Shown: positions 1 through 11,098 of the stretch, piece after piece
Numbering within the stretch: the stretch's first letter is position 1
How the letters are laid out: each line of letters starts with the position of its first letter
Source of the DNA: Lumnitzera littorea
Lineage: Eukaryota; Streptophyta; Magnoliopsida; Myrtales; Combretaceae
Direction: 5' to 3'
DNA length: 64,000 bases
NCBI GenBank assembly: GCA_024138015.1
Contig: JAMXBB010000010.1
Span: forward strand, 54,042,351-54,106,350
Notes under the pieces: model-generated
What the model was told of the DNA's origin: nothing
The model's input: only the letters and a program-made list of their open reading frames with translations
The model's database searches: none
Program-made: the position numbers and the translations under genes

Positions 1-111
1 AGAACATGCGCAATCACAAGATCAGAAACACAAAATTTTCATCTAATTACACTAGAGGAATCAATAATCATACGAAAAGGAATTTGATGCAAATAACACA
101 TAAAAAATCAC
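1..111 (-). other. Intron 2 (partial) of the left-edge gene
   Basis: The donor reads CTCTCAG|GTGATTT on the minus strand. Only the first 111 bases of the intron are in the window, and no further exon is visible in them. Confidence 0.45.
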
Positions 112-150
112 CTGAGAGCAAACAGAATTGAAGCAGCATAAATTATCCAT
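112..150 (-). CDS. First coding exon of a probable PP2C-type phosphatase gene (rest outside window)
   Basis: On the minus strand an ATG at 150-148 opens MDNLCCFNSVCSQ and runs to a GT splice donor whose first intron base is 111, in phase 0. An in-frame TAA lies eight codons upstream of the ATG, so this is the likely start. The peptide resembles the N terminus of small plant PP2C protein serine/threonine phosphatases, which often begin with a CCF-containing leader before a glycine/serine-rich segment and the KYGFSLVKGK region; that comparison is from memory and rests on only 13 residues. No catalytic motif is in the window because the remaining exons lie to the left. The leader structure (spliced 5'UTR, consensus splice sites, TATA-like sequence upstream) looks like an intact host gene, unlike the broken retroelement frames elsewhere. 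It could be another small CCF-leader protein. Confidence 0.5.
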
Positions 151-206
151 ACAATTCAGCTCCTTCTTCTGTTACTCTAACATCTAACTTAGTATGACCC
201 TCCAAG
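151..206 (-). other. 5'UTR part of exon 2 of the left-edge gene
   Basis: Continuous with the coding exon. Its upstream edge is a good acceptor on the minus strand, a T-rich tract ending TTTGCAG at 213-207, so exon 2 begins at 206. It contains the in-frame TAA that fixes the start codon. Confidence 0.55.
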
Positions 207-307
207 CTGCAAATAAGCAAAAACTCTAATTTTGGATCATCGAATCGAAATCAAAATCAAAATTAAAGGAAAGCAAGGGCTTCGAACAGGAAGGAGATGA
301 ACTTTAC

Positions 308-410
308 CTAATCGATCCACGGAATCAGATGAATTTTCTCGAGAAAATCAACGCGACGACCAGTTCGTACTTTGAAGAGAGAAGTGAAGACCAAAAGGAA
401 TTATTATGAA
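308..410 (-). other. 5'UTR exon 1 of the left-edge gene, with intron 207-307
   Basis: The minus strand reads GATTAG|GTAAAGT at 313-301, a consensus plant donor, and the acceptor at 208-207 lies 101 bp downstream, so a short 5'UTR intron spans 207-307. The exon's upstream edge (transcription start) is not defined and is set near 410 from TATA-like sequence at 426-472. UTR introns of this kind are common in plant housekeeping and signalling genes. Confidence 0.45.
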
Positions 411-425
411 AATAAATAAATAACA

Positions 426-475
426 AATTATATATATATAAAACTATGTTTACGCGTATGGGTATATAAATATGT
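426..475 (-). promoter_or_regulatory. Probable core promoter (TATA-like) of the left-edge gene
   Basis: Two TATA-like stretches on the minus strand (CATATTTATATACC near 472-459 and a TATATATATATAA run near 448-430) lie just upstream of the proposed 5'UTR exon. A short (TG)n tract follows at 473-486. The choice between the two is not possible from sequence alone. Confidence 0.35.
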
Positions 476-486
476 GTGTGTGTGTG

Positions 487-1540
487 ACGATGATGCTATG
501 AGAAGGAACCGAGTGAAGGTGTTGAGTAATCAATCTTCTTAAGGACTTTGATTGATTGATTATTACTGACTTTTCTGTAAAATGGAATAGAGCCTTTGAA
601 TTGGAAGGAGGAAAAAAAGGCAAAGGTCGCCGATTTTGACTTTTGCTCTGGTGTGTGAGTCTATGCGTCTGCTGTACTTTTTACTTCAAATTACTCTTTT
701 ACTCGTATTCCGCCCCCACTGTGTTAAATAAAAAGATTAATGGAGTCCGTCAGGTCTGTCCAAAATAAAAATAACAATAATAATAATTTCAATACAATTT
801 TTTTTGCTTGAAGTAATGTTAGTTGAACCATATCCGTTATGCGTGTACTTACATAAAAATTTTTTATGTAAGTGATGATATTACTCTGTCAAGTTGATTG
901 GTAAAACATACAATATATATATATATATAGTGGTTATAACTTTAAGAATTCTACAATTACTATCTATTACTCTACTACCTTTTTGATAATATCAAAAGCC
1001 AAATAATTTCTGTAAGAGTATATATATCTTACTCTTTAATATTATATAAACATAAATATATATATTCTAGTAGATGTCATATTCTCATTGGTAATGCTAA
1101 AAAAATAATGAATAAATGTATAAATAATATAAGAGAGGGAACTAAAATAAATTTTTAATATTTAGAAAGAGAAAAAAAAAGGAAAACTAATAACGAGAGA
1201 GAAATAAGAGAAAATGTGAAAAATAATATCATATCATGTATAATATAAAAATTTATATGATTTCATCAAGCTAATAGTGCAAAATTTATGTATTTTATAA
1301 AATAATTATTAGAGTAGAAGGAATAAATTGTATATGATAATAGATTTTGCTATGATTTCATTAGGGAAAAAAAAATCCAATATGATACATCCATCTACTA
1401 ATATACTATTGGATGATACATACCCATTGCGGGTGTCTATATATATTTAAAATGCAATTAATTATCATGTAAAAACTGATCAAAGGATAGAAAAATAGAA
1501 AAAGATATTTTTAAATTTTTTAACTAAGGGCTTTCTGGAC
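487..1540. other. AT-rich intergenic sequence
   Basis: No coding signal, RNA gene or bounded repeat recognised. The segment is rich in A/T runs and short (TA)n tracts (for example 913-930). It probably holds distal promoter sequence of the left gene. Confidence 0.5.
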
Positions 1541-1741
1541 AATTTATCTCTTTTTCCTCCTACTCCCCTCTCTCCAATAATAATGGGATTTTCTCTCTCT
1601 CTATTCTATTCTTTTTACGTTATTTCTTTCATTCTTAAGCAGTTTTCTATCATTCTTAACCAATATCATCACAAAACAAATTTCTCCATCAAGATTAAGA
1701 AGAAAAAATATGCAAGGATTCAATCTTTTACTCACTTTTAG
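1475..1741 (+). other. Possible transcript leader exon with splice donor
   Basis: A TATA-like box (1438-1452) is followed by a CT-rich leader (1545-1640) and then by ATGCAAGGATTC ending TTTTAG|GTAAAT at 1741/1742. This is the layout of a plant first exon divergent from the left-edge gene. The open frame is only about ten codons (MQGFNLLLTF), no downstream exon is recognisable, and retroelement sequence follows, so it may be a non-coding or chance leader. Confidence 0.22.
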
Positions 1742-2182
1742 GTAAATTTTGTTTTATCTTTTCATTTTTCTTTAATAAAGTTTACATGTTTGTTGGTTTT
1801 GGTTTAGGTTTGGACTAGTGCAGAGGTGGTAACAAGTGGATGTAGTATGCTCATTTTCTACTATAGTTGATGTGGAAGTGTTGCAGTTTCTATATGGATT
1901 GATGTCAAGGCTATTGTTGCATAAACATGTCGTCATGTGTACATATGTTGAGCTTTGGGGGTGTGAATGCATTAGACTGTATGCTTAAGGGTTTAAGGAA
2001 TGTGTACATGAGATTCATCTGAGATTGTGTGAAAGTGTTGGTTGATGTGTGTGTTGTGACTTTAGGACTTTATGTGTTATACGTAACCACAAATGTGTAT
2101 GTGTTTGGTTTGTGTGTGTTAATGAGTATAGTATGTATGTGTAATGTGCATGAGCTTGTAGGTGTTGTATAGTATATGTAGA

Positions 2183-2204
2183 GTGTGTGTGTGTGTGTGT
2201 GTGT
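2183..2204 (+). repeat. (GT)n microsatellite
   Basis: About 11 uninterrupted GT units within a broader TG-rich stretch (2030-2210). No other function is visible in 1742-2690. Confidence 0.85.
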
Positions 2205-2689
2205 AACATTATGGAGTATGAATGGAGGGCATATGGTGTTGTATAGGTATGCAAAGGGATGTATAAAGCATGGTCAAGTGTATGAAGTGGCATGTAGGGT
2301 TAGTGAATGAATGAGTGTGTCACATGTATATATTTTAGGGAATCAAGGATAAATAAGAGGATATACTATGTGCGAATGTTTAGCTTCAGAAGGCAGAGAC
2401 TAAGTCAGAAGGTGTGTGAAATGTGTAAGTTGTTAGTTTACTATTCAAAGGCTAAGGTAAAGGGATAAGTTGAAGGATAAAAGTATTGAGTCGAGTTGTG
2501 AAGTGTTTAATGAAGTTCTAAAACCTAGTATTCATGTTTATGGACAAGTGTTAAGAGTCACGCGATGTCAAATTTTGTTGAGATAAGAGCTTCAAGTACA
2601 AGATACTTGATTGAATAGTTGTACATGTTAGGTTAGTGAACTTAAATAAACTTAATATATATCCAACCTAATTTAAAATTATGTTGCGC

Positions 2690-3584
2690 ATACTTAGCTT
2701 TAGCCACCTCATTGGTAAAGCCTAGTATATGTAGCAAAGCATATGGTGATCTTTATGTGACATTATTTAGGGGCGATAATCTTAGGATGCCAAGACTATG
2801 CTGTTTGATGAACTTTGTTAATAAAGATAAGAACCAGTATATATTATATATTTAATTATACTAGTTTATGCATGTGCATTGTTAACTACTTGATTATGCA
2901 CATGTATTTGTTGTATTCCATATTAGGCATAGCTCACCATTTGAAAGCTTTATTTTTCAACTATAGTTTTAGATAGTAATGATAATGTGGAGTATTATGA
3001 TGAGACAAAATGTGACTACTACTATTACAATGAGAAGAATGACTACAACTATTTTGATGATGGGATGGAACTCACATAGATGTTAGGACTTGATTAAGTA
3101 GAGCAAAGACTCTATTATTAGTTCACCAATTTTATTTATATTTGAGTTTATGTGGACACTGATATGTTAGGACTTAATTACGTGGAGCCAAGATTCTATT
3201 ATTAATTCACCAATTTTATGCATATGTGAGTTTATGTAGAGACTTGAGTCACTTAAGACTCTCAAGGTTTCCTTATATTAGTATGTTAGAGCTATGAGAC
3301 TTCTAGTTGTAGTGGTAATTGTTCTAGTTATATATTGAGTTACAAGCTCACTTATTTCAATTGTACACACGTTATATAAAATCTTCAATATATTTTGTGA
3401 CTGAGTGGTTCTTTATGCAACTCTTGGTTATGGAAGTGTAGAGACCATTTATTATGAGAGTTGGTAGTTTTGTATTTTAATTATCGATCATAAACAAGTT
3501 AGAGGTTTCTAGACACCTTAGCATGTCAATCTTTAAGGATGACACATGGCAAGATTGTGACTTCCTAGGTTCGGAGGCATTACA
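2690..3584 (+). mobile_element. Decayed Tekay/Del-like LTR (right end clear, left end not)
   Basis: The right end reads GTTCGGAGGCATTACA, like the GG(G/C)GTTACA end of Tekay/Del chromovirus LTRs in sense orientation. Upstream, GTTGTATTCCATATTAGGCATAGCTCACC (split around 2911-2938) has the 'stop-at-GCTCACC' style also seen in the better preserved Tekay-like LTRs of this window at 12880 and 30370. I see no primer-binding site after 3584 and no clear left terminus; the LTR could begin anywhere from about 1800. Sense orientation is plus, inferred from the end sequence. Confidence 0.4.
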
Positions 3585-5239
3585 TATCCTATTAAGTTAT
3601 ATATTTAATATTTATAATTATTAAAAGATTAAAAAATATATATAGTAGTTTTTTTGCCTATGATGTAGTTATTAAGATAATGCGTTGCATTTTAGTGTTG
3701 TAAATATATGTGCATACTTGCATAGGTTACTTCAGTAAAAATAGATCCTATAGACAATGAGGTACTTTGTTTTTAGGGTAAAGGAGTAGTAAAAATCCTT
3801 AGAATTATTATTATGTTTTCACATGCATATGGTGTACATTTTATGTTATACTCCATAAAGAAGTAACGCAGAATAACACGTAAGGAATAATTTAAAGAGA
3901 TAGATGCAAGAAGGAGAAGTAAGCATTCTCAAGGAGGTCAAACGTATGCATGACAAGTGAAGGAGTTTAATAACATTAACCCCATTGTTCTTAAGCAAGT
4001 GATCTTAAGGAGCACAATTGTGTTTTTCTTTATTTCTTATTGTATCAAATGAGGAGAAACTAAGAATATTTATAGAATTTACCTTCAACGTTATTCATTA
4101 GATTGTCTTGTAAATGGACAATGGATGTAAATCCCGTACTTAATGAACCTTTAAATGAGCTCCTCTTGATTTTAGATCTACCCTTTTCTTAATCGTACTT
4201 ACTATTCGTTCACTTTGCCATAATAACAATTTCATTACCCCCTTATTCCTACAAAATTGTCGTCATAGTATTTAGTTCAATTTTAATCATATAACAACAG
4301 TTCCATAAGGAATCGCTATTCCACAAAATGTTAAACTACCACTCTTTACTTAGACTCATAATTTTAATTTAGTGGAAAAAGTACCTTACTACCTTATCGT
4401 TCTTCTTCCTATCATCTTCCACCAATAAATAGCCATATGTACACACCAATGTAATGATCGCCACCAAACACTACCAGTGACCTCTCTTCCTTTTTCCACT
4501 AAACACCACCAATAACCACAACCACCAATTATAAGTAGATTGTGAGTATTGAGCATGCAAATAGTATAAATTGATAGATGCAACTACAGGGGAAGTTTTA
4601 AGGAGTAGCATGGAGAAAAACATACCAATAAGGAGTAAACATCTAGCATCCTTGAAAATAACATGATAACCCCAAAGTCCTTACTAAACATACCTTCCCA
4701 TTCTTTACATAGTATTATTACTACTATTCTACACCATTATTTCTATTTCTCTCTAAAGTTAGAATCATTATGGTAAATATGTAGAAAATGATTTGAGCCT
4801 AAAGGATCAAGAGGTTTTTTTCTTTCTTTTTCATGGGTGGTGTTAGAAGTAGAATAAAAGGAGAAAAGTATGATGAATTTTGCGTTATGTGTAGTAGAGT
4901 TCATAGGACTAAGGTAAAGTTGGAGGAGGAGGAGGTATAAACATAGACAAGATGCTTGGTGGTAAAATTATAGTCTAGACTTAAGCTAAAACATTGTTCA
5001 TGTTTGCTAAGGAAATGTCCAAAATAGAGTTAGAGCCAGTTGTTCAAGAGGTAGTGATATAATTGTAGCAAGTTTGGTTATGGTGGTTATGGAGGAGATA
5101 GAAGGCAAAGGAGATGAGTTAAGGAAGAAGACGGAAGAAGAAGATGTAAAAAGGGCATTATAGTCATTCAAAACATCTTATTACAAGTTTATTATGTAGT
5201 TGTCTCTTTGTTCGACTAAACAATGTAATAGGTTATTAT
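3585..5239. other. Repeat-like AT-rich DNA, possible DNA transposon remnant
   Basis: No gene found. About 4380-4560 contains a CCACCA-rich stretch whose reverse complement resembles the GGTGG-rich part of the insertion at 15705-16833, suggesting two relatives of one repeat family in opposite orientation. The hAT MITE at 5240 sits within this repeat, which seems to resume at 6114. I could not define terminal repeats. Confidence 0.3.
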
Positions 5240-6105
5240 TATGGCTATAAATGAGCCAAGCTAAGTTGAGTTGAGCTAAGTTTTTGAAAGCTCAAGCTCA
5301 ATTTGTTTAAAAATTATCAAACTCAAGCCAAGCTGAGTTTTTATCGAGCCTAAAAATTAAAGGCTCAAGCTCTAACTTGTTAAGGATTTTGAAGATCAAG
5401 CTTAAGCTCGTTAGCTCAGCTTATTTAGGTAAACCAGCTTGAACTTGAGTTTGTTTATGTAAACAAGCTTGAGTTTAAGCTCATTTACATAAATGAGCAT
5501 AAACTCAAACTTAAGCTCGTTTAGTAAATGAGCACGAGCTTAAATTAAAGCTCAAAATTTAAAAATCTACCTTTTTATCTTTTTTCTTTACAATAAAATT
5601 ATTTCAAAATTCCATGGTTTTAAGCACAAATTTGTAAGTTAACAACAAGGTTGCATCTATAGAAAACCATGCAATATTTAAGAACAATATGTTTAAATGT
5701 CTATAAAAAATAAGATTAAAAATATATGAATTGGAAAAATATTCACTATATAATAAAATAAAAACCCTTAAAATATAATTGATATAACTTAAATAAATAT
5801 CATTACATTAATATAGGCCTACAAACGTATTAACAAGCCCACTTGTGAACTTCTTATGAGCCTACTTACGAAATGGCTCGTTAACAAAATAAACGAGCTT
5901 ACTGGCAAACAACATAAAAGAGCATACTCCCGAGCTAGCTGCAAGCCTAAATTTAGAGTTTAAGCTTGGCTTGTTTAATTAAGTGGGCTTTATTTTGAGC
6001 TCAAACTTGGCTTTTTTACTAATCAAGTTTGAACCGAGCCAAGTTGAGCCTAAAATAAGCCAAGCTCAAGTGACTCGCAAGCAACTCAGCTAATTTATAA
6101 CCCTA
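5240..6105. mobile_element. Non-autonomous hAT-type element (MITE), 866 bp
   Basis: The ends are inverted: left TATGGCTATAAATGAGCC, right (read on the minus strand) TAGGGTTATAAATTAGCTG. Near-identical 8-bp duplications flank it: GTTATTAT (5232-5239) and ATTATTAT (6106-6113), 7 of 8 matching; 8-bp duplications are typical of hAT elements. The body consists of many degenerate GAGC/AAGCTC words (GAGCCAAGCTCAAGCTC style) arranged so that the left and right halves are largely inverted. This GAGCTCGAGC-rich composition is familiar from plant hAT-like MITEs. No transposase frame is present, so mobility would depend on an enzyme in trans. Confidence 0.7.
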
Positions 6106-6309
6106 ATTATTATAACGTTATTCCATTCCTACTGAAAATGAATTCAATTATGGGTTTATTATATTTAACAAAGTGATTAGGTCACTACTGAATAAATTAA
6201 GTTGAACCCCATTAGGCCTCATCATGAACTTATATAATGAACTTAAGAAATGGTTTTAACTAATGAATTGAACTATGAGATCTTAATACAAGACTAAGTA
6301 TTTAGTTTC

Positions 6310-6450
6310 TACCATTATATTTTAATGGAATAATAACTTTTATTTTATTAAAGTACAATTCTTATTTTAATAAAAGTACAACTCTTATTTTGTAACTTTT
6401 ATTTTAGTAAAGTATGACTACTATTTCACAAAAGAGTATCCTTTATTTTA
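6310..6450 (+). repeat. Short imperfect tandem repeat of ACTCTTATTTT(A)n units
   Basis: Three to four copies of a roughly 30-40 bp AT-rich unit containing CTTTTATTTTA and AAAGTACAA words. The rest of 6106-6749 is AT-rich with no other feature. Confidence 0.5.
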
Positions 6451-6754
6451 GAATTTGTACATAACTCTTTCTATACTTTTAAATGTAAGCTCGATTTTAT
6501 ACAAGCATAACCTTTATCAAAATAAACATTTTCCATTTTATTCTAAGTATTGAATTTGTTCACTCAAATGTTAAGTAATGTTTATATTTATGAGTAATCT
6601 TGGCAGTGGTTAAGCAACTGTTAACAAAGTATCTCTTCTTGCATAAGCAATCAAAATTGGATTCAATTTATCTTTATGAGTAAGTTTTGGAAATGGCTTT
6701 GGCTAATGGTTCATGAAACACAATATCTTTAAGTATAGGATAATCTTACACATT

Positions 6755-8032
6755 TGATAACTTTTATTTTAAATACATTTCATATAGTGATTTTATAGTA
6801 TTTCCCTTACATCTTTGGTTTTTTTTTTTTATAAAGAAATTGATACTTAATTGAGTAAAATTTTGATTTCAAGGTTTGAATGCGTTCTCAGATTGAAAAC
6901 AAAGAAAAGGAATTGAGTTTCACTCAATTTGGAGTTCAAATGAATGAGTGATAAAATTTTGAAGTTACATAAACATTAAGAGAAAATGGTAATTTTTAGT
7001 CAGAAAGTTATATAGTCTGGGACACAACTATGTGTCCAGGCTGTATCCATGCAGGAAGATTCTTTTGTATTAAGGTCAGTAAGTTACACAACCTGGGGAC
7101 ATAACTGTGTCCTAGGTTATGTCTAGTGACAAAAAAAGAAACTTCACAATACATTATAAAATGACTCATGAGGGTTTTGCACATAACTTTGGGTATTAAA
7201 AAGAGAAGAGACTTAAAGAAAAGAAGGAGCAAAAGGCGAAAGTAACACCTAACTTCAAGATTGAAGAAGATTTTTCATCAATAAAAAGGGTTTTTCATGT
7301 TTTATTTCTTGATTTTGTTGCAATTCGTTTTTAATTTCATCATGATAGCTTAAGATTCTTATATTTAAGATTGTGGAACCTAAGGTTTCATGTGACTATT
7401 GGATTTATTGATAATTTTCAATAAAGTTTCTATCTTTCTTGATTCAATTATGTGTTTTCAAGAATATTAATCTATGATATTATACATGATGATTGAGAAA
7501 TCATATGAATAATAGGATCTTGACATAATTGGAGAGAATTGTATGTGTACTTAGAGATAAGATACATAATTCTTCCTGAAATTTGTTCTTTTGTATGGGA
7601 ATTGATTGTACATTAATGTGATTCTAAATTATATTATTAAGTGAAGAGATTCCGGTAAGTAATTTAGGATTAGGGTTAATATGCTTGAGAAAGGTATTAA
7701 CTTTAATTGCGAATTCCTCTAGTTAAGAATAATAGAGATAGAATTAGATATATTTTTAGCGGTTACATGTTAGACACTAAGGGAAATAATTCCTAAATAC
7801 ATTATTTGCCTTTTTGAAGTCGTTCTTAATTTTATCACTTCCTAAATTAATTAGTTAAGTCTCATAATTAGATTAGTTTGTTAATTTTAGTATTTTTAAT
7901 TCATTCAACTCATCACAATTTTCCGGTTAGATAATAGAGTTAAGGTTAGTATTAGTACTTGAGATCTTTGAGGGATCGACTCGGACTCAGATCCACGATA
8001 TTAAAACTGATAGGTGCACTTACTTTGTATCA
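6755..8032 (+). mobile_element. Solo LTR, 'TGATAA' family, 1278 bp, TSD ACATT
   Basis: Starts TGATAACTTTTA and ends CTTTGTATCA. Perfect 5-bp duplications ACATT flank it (6750-6754 and 8033-8037), so this is a complete insertion reduced to one LTR by recombination between the two original LTRs. It is related along its length to 27598-28823 (opposite strand) and over its first part to 63434-64000: all share TACTTAATTG.GTAA..TTTTGATTTCAA. Internal GGGACACA...TGTGTCC palindromes lie at 7018-7038 and 7095-7116. The orientation TGATAA-to-TATCA is taken as sense but not proven. The lineage is unknown to me. Confidence 0.75.
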
Positions 8033-10006
8033 ACATTACATGTTAGAAGTTAGGAATCATGATTTAATATGTAAACTTGGCAAGATAAAAAGTATATGTT
8101 GCTTGTGTATGGTTTCCCAATCTCGATAGCGATAACCTTAGACTAGGTTATAAGGTTGTGGTTTAAAACGTTGGGGATGATATTGTAGTTAGGCAACTGG
8201 GCCATGAAGGTGCTACAACGAGAAGTTGATAGGGGAAAATCACATCAAATGGCGTTAGACGTAGAGAAAAGTTAAGTGAACTGTATGATGCGAATGAACT
8301 TTGACGTTAGTAGCATGATAAAACATTGAAGATTTTTCTGTATGAGACTTCTTATGATATGGTTTTGGTTTTAAGGTATATTAGCTAAATATTGATAAAT
8401 GTGTAAAACTATACATTTATCTTGACTTAAATAATGCATTCATGCATGTATTTGCATAATTATTGTAAATTTTGCCTCAAAACCCCCTAAAATACATGTA
8501 TTTAGATCAATTATGTTTAAAACAGAGAAAAAGGATCAAAGTAAGACTAAATGACTTGTATATACTCACATGTATTCATTTTGATTTTATACGTTTTAGC
8601 TTGTAAGCTTCTGCATGAAAAGCTTTACATGGTAATTAATCATTTAGCTATATTTAATAGGAGACAAGTCAACATCCTTTGGCATTTTCATTAAAGACTA
8701 TATGCTTATTTAAGCTCATTAGCTTGTTTGTCATTTTCATTTAGGAATCATGATTCTAATTTTTTATATTTTCAATCTTTACTTGGACTTATTTCGTGTT
8801 TTGCATAGGAAGGACAACATATCTTGCCTACTTGGTAGCAACTTGAGTTCTACATCATCAAATCCAAGCACTTCCATGGCAACAGTGAGCTACAGCCAAG
8901 CATGACCAAACTAGAGTTGAACATAGCAGGTTGCAGCTACATATTGAAGCAAATGAAGAAGTAGTAGCCCATGTTTTGTCTTAAGAGAAGCTAAGTTTCA
9001 ACCTTATGCAAGAGTAAAGTGAACCAATTATGGGATATCCTAACAGTAGCTCTTTAGAAAATTACAATAGCTCCTTTGTATAGACTCGTAAACTTTAATT
9101 TTCAAGTGCAGTAGCTGCACTCACTATCTTAGTAGCAAGTAGACATAACCAAAAATTGGAAATTCATGACTTTAAGTCAAAGTAAATACAAGAGGACTCC
9201 ATATAGCAATTCAAATTCAACTAAGCAAATGAGTAGCAAAACAAATCAATCTAAGTTCATAAGCTAGATACATATAAATAGCAATTCTTTATCATAGCTT
9301 ATGGCAAAGGACTACAAGATCTAAAATAGATTTAGCCAACCTTATTCATTTGACAACTGAAGAACTAAAGTAATAGTGAACTTGAGTCCACATGCTTGTT
9401 TGACATATAGAAAAGGAGAAACTTAATCATGTATTTGAAAGGAAAGCAACCCGTAAAGCAAGACATACACTTTAACAGCAACTTGTAGCTAAGTAATTCA
9501 ATAACTTGCTAAGTTGAGCAACTCATGAGAAAATCTAGACACACTATAGAACTTACACACATAAGTTAAACTCATAGTAATCACTTAGTGATAGTAGCAG
9601 ATTCAAACAACAATTGCTCTTGAGCTCTAATATCAATTGTAATTGTAGATTTGAATAAGCTAAGAGCACCAACAAACAAGGTGTGGACTTCTCATGCTAA
9701 ACTCCATATGTTGACAATAACCTATATAGTTAAACAATGCAATAGTACTTGTCAAATTTAGATAAAGTGCTCAAGTTGCTAAATTGAGAGACCAACAACT
9801 TGCTACTCTAACACACAATGGCTAAAACTATCCAGCTAAACCACACCAAGCAGATGAAAGCTCCACCACAAAAGCTCCTTACACTAAGCATATGACAACA
9901 AAGAAGACCTTTGTGCTTTGACTTTTATCAAAAGCTCTTTCTTAATTTTTAATTGCAGTCGAGTTGCCCTTACATACCAACAGAACATAAAATTAGAGAG
10001 ACAATC
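8033..10006. other. Unclassified repeat-like region
   Basis: No coding region. A TGATAAATGTGTAAAACTAT start at 8393 looks like an LTR terminus but I found no matching end. From about 8830 to 9990 the words AGCAACTTG, AGTAGC and GCTAA(A/G)TTGAGCAACT recur at irregular spacing, a style reminiscent of the spacer of element D (52560-54380). The target-site duplication of the neighbouring solo LTR shows this segment was originally contiguous with 13342 onward. Confidence 0.3.
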
Positions 10007-11061
10007 TGTAAACCCCGTAAATTTAGCTATTTAAGAGTATGATTGAACCCTAAAACTATAGATGACTCGAATAGTCATTAAAGCCGAGCAAGATAAAAAT
10101 TTAATAAATCATAAATATAAATATATTATAAGGAGTAAAAACCTTAGAAATTGATCAAAATCCTAAATCATATACTAAAACCCTATAATTGCTTTAAGCA
10201 TCATTAACCAAAATTGAACCCGAATTTGTTCGAAACCCTAAAATTATAAATATAAACTTATAAAATAATTAAATATTACTCAATAGTGATAAAATTATAG
10301 TCGAATGCAATTTTCGACTAAATAGCCTATTCGCATGAAATTATAACGAAATCGCTAGAATAACTTATAAAAATTATAATTGTACCAGGTACCAATTAAA
10401 TTGATAAAATTTCACAAAAATTTAAAAATTAATTTATGATGAGATTTATTATAATTTTTATGTTTCGAAAAATTACATATATTTATTATTAATTTTTATT
10501 TTCCTTCTTTTTCATTTTCAATTTATCTCTTTTCTCTTTTTTCTTTCTTTTCTACAAGTTGCAATGTTCTAAAAATGGGAAGCAAATTTAGCTGCCTACG
10601 TGAAGAAAAAATTTACCATATGTTGAGTGGAAAATGAAAGAAAAATAAAAAATAAAAAATAAAAATTGGATAATTACTTAACTTAAATTTTAAGCTAACT
10701 CACATGTATAAAAGGAAGAAAAAAAAAGAAAAAAATTCTGCACAAACCGAAAATCTGGAAGAAAAAAAAAACGTGAGGGAGAGAAAGAAAAAGAAAGAAG
10801 GAAAAAAAGAAAGAAAAGAAGAAGAAAAGAAGAAGGAAAAGAAGAAAAAAAATAAATATAGTATGGTATTTTGTACATATAACATTACTAAGTCCATATA
10901 TATGTGCATAAACACATAAATTGAATTATATATGCATATATTAGGCTATGTATGTATACATGTATGTAAATAGGTATATGGAAGAGTACGTATTATGTAT
11001 TTTTTTTAGAATACCTATAATTAGTATTAAGTAATTTCATTTAATAACTATAGTATATATA

Positions 11062-11098
<37 letters not shown>

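Noticed and set aside
10704..10919. Lysine/glutamate-rich plus frame and its phenylalanine-rich minus shadow
   Set aside because: Both come from a GA-rich tract in an LTR. The same tract in solo LTR 2 (27057-27120) also gives such frames.
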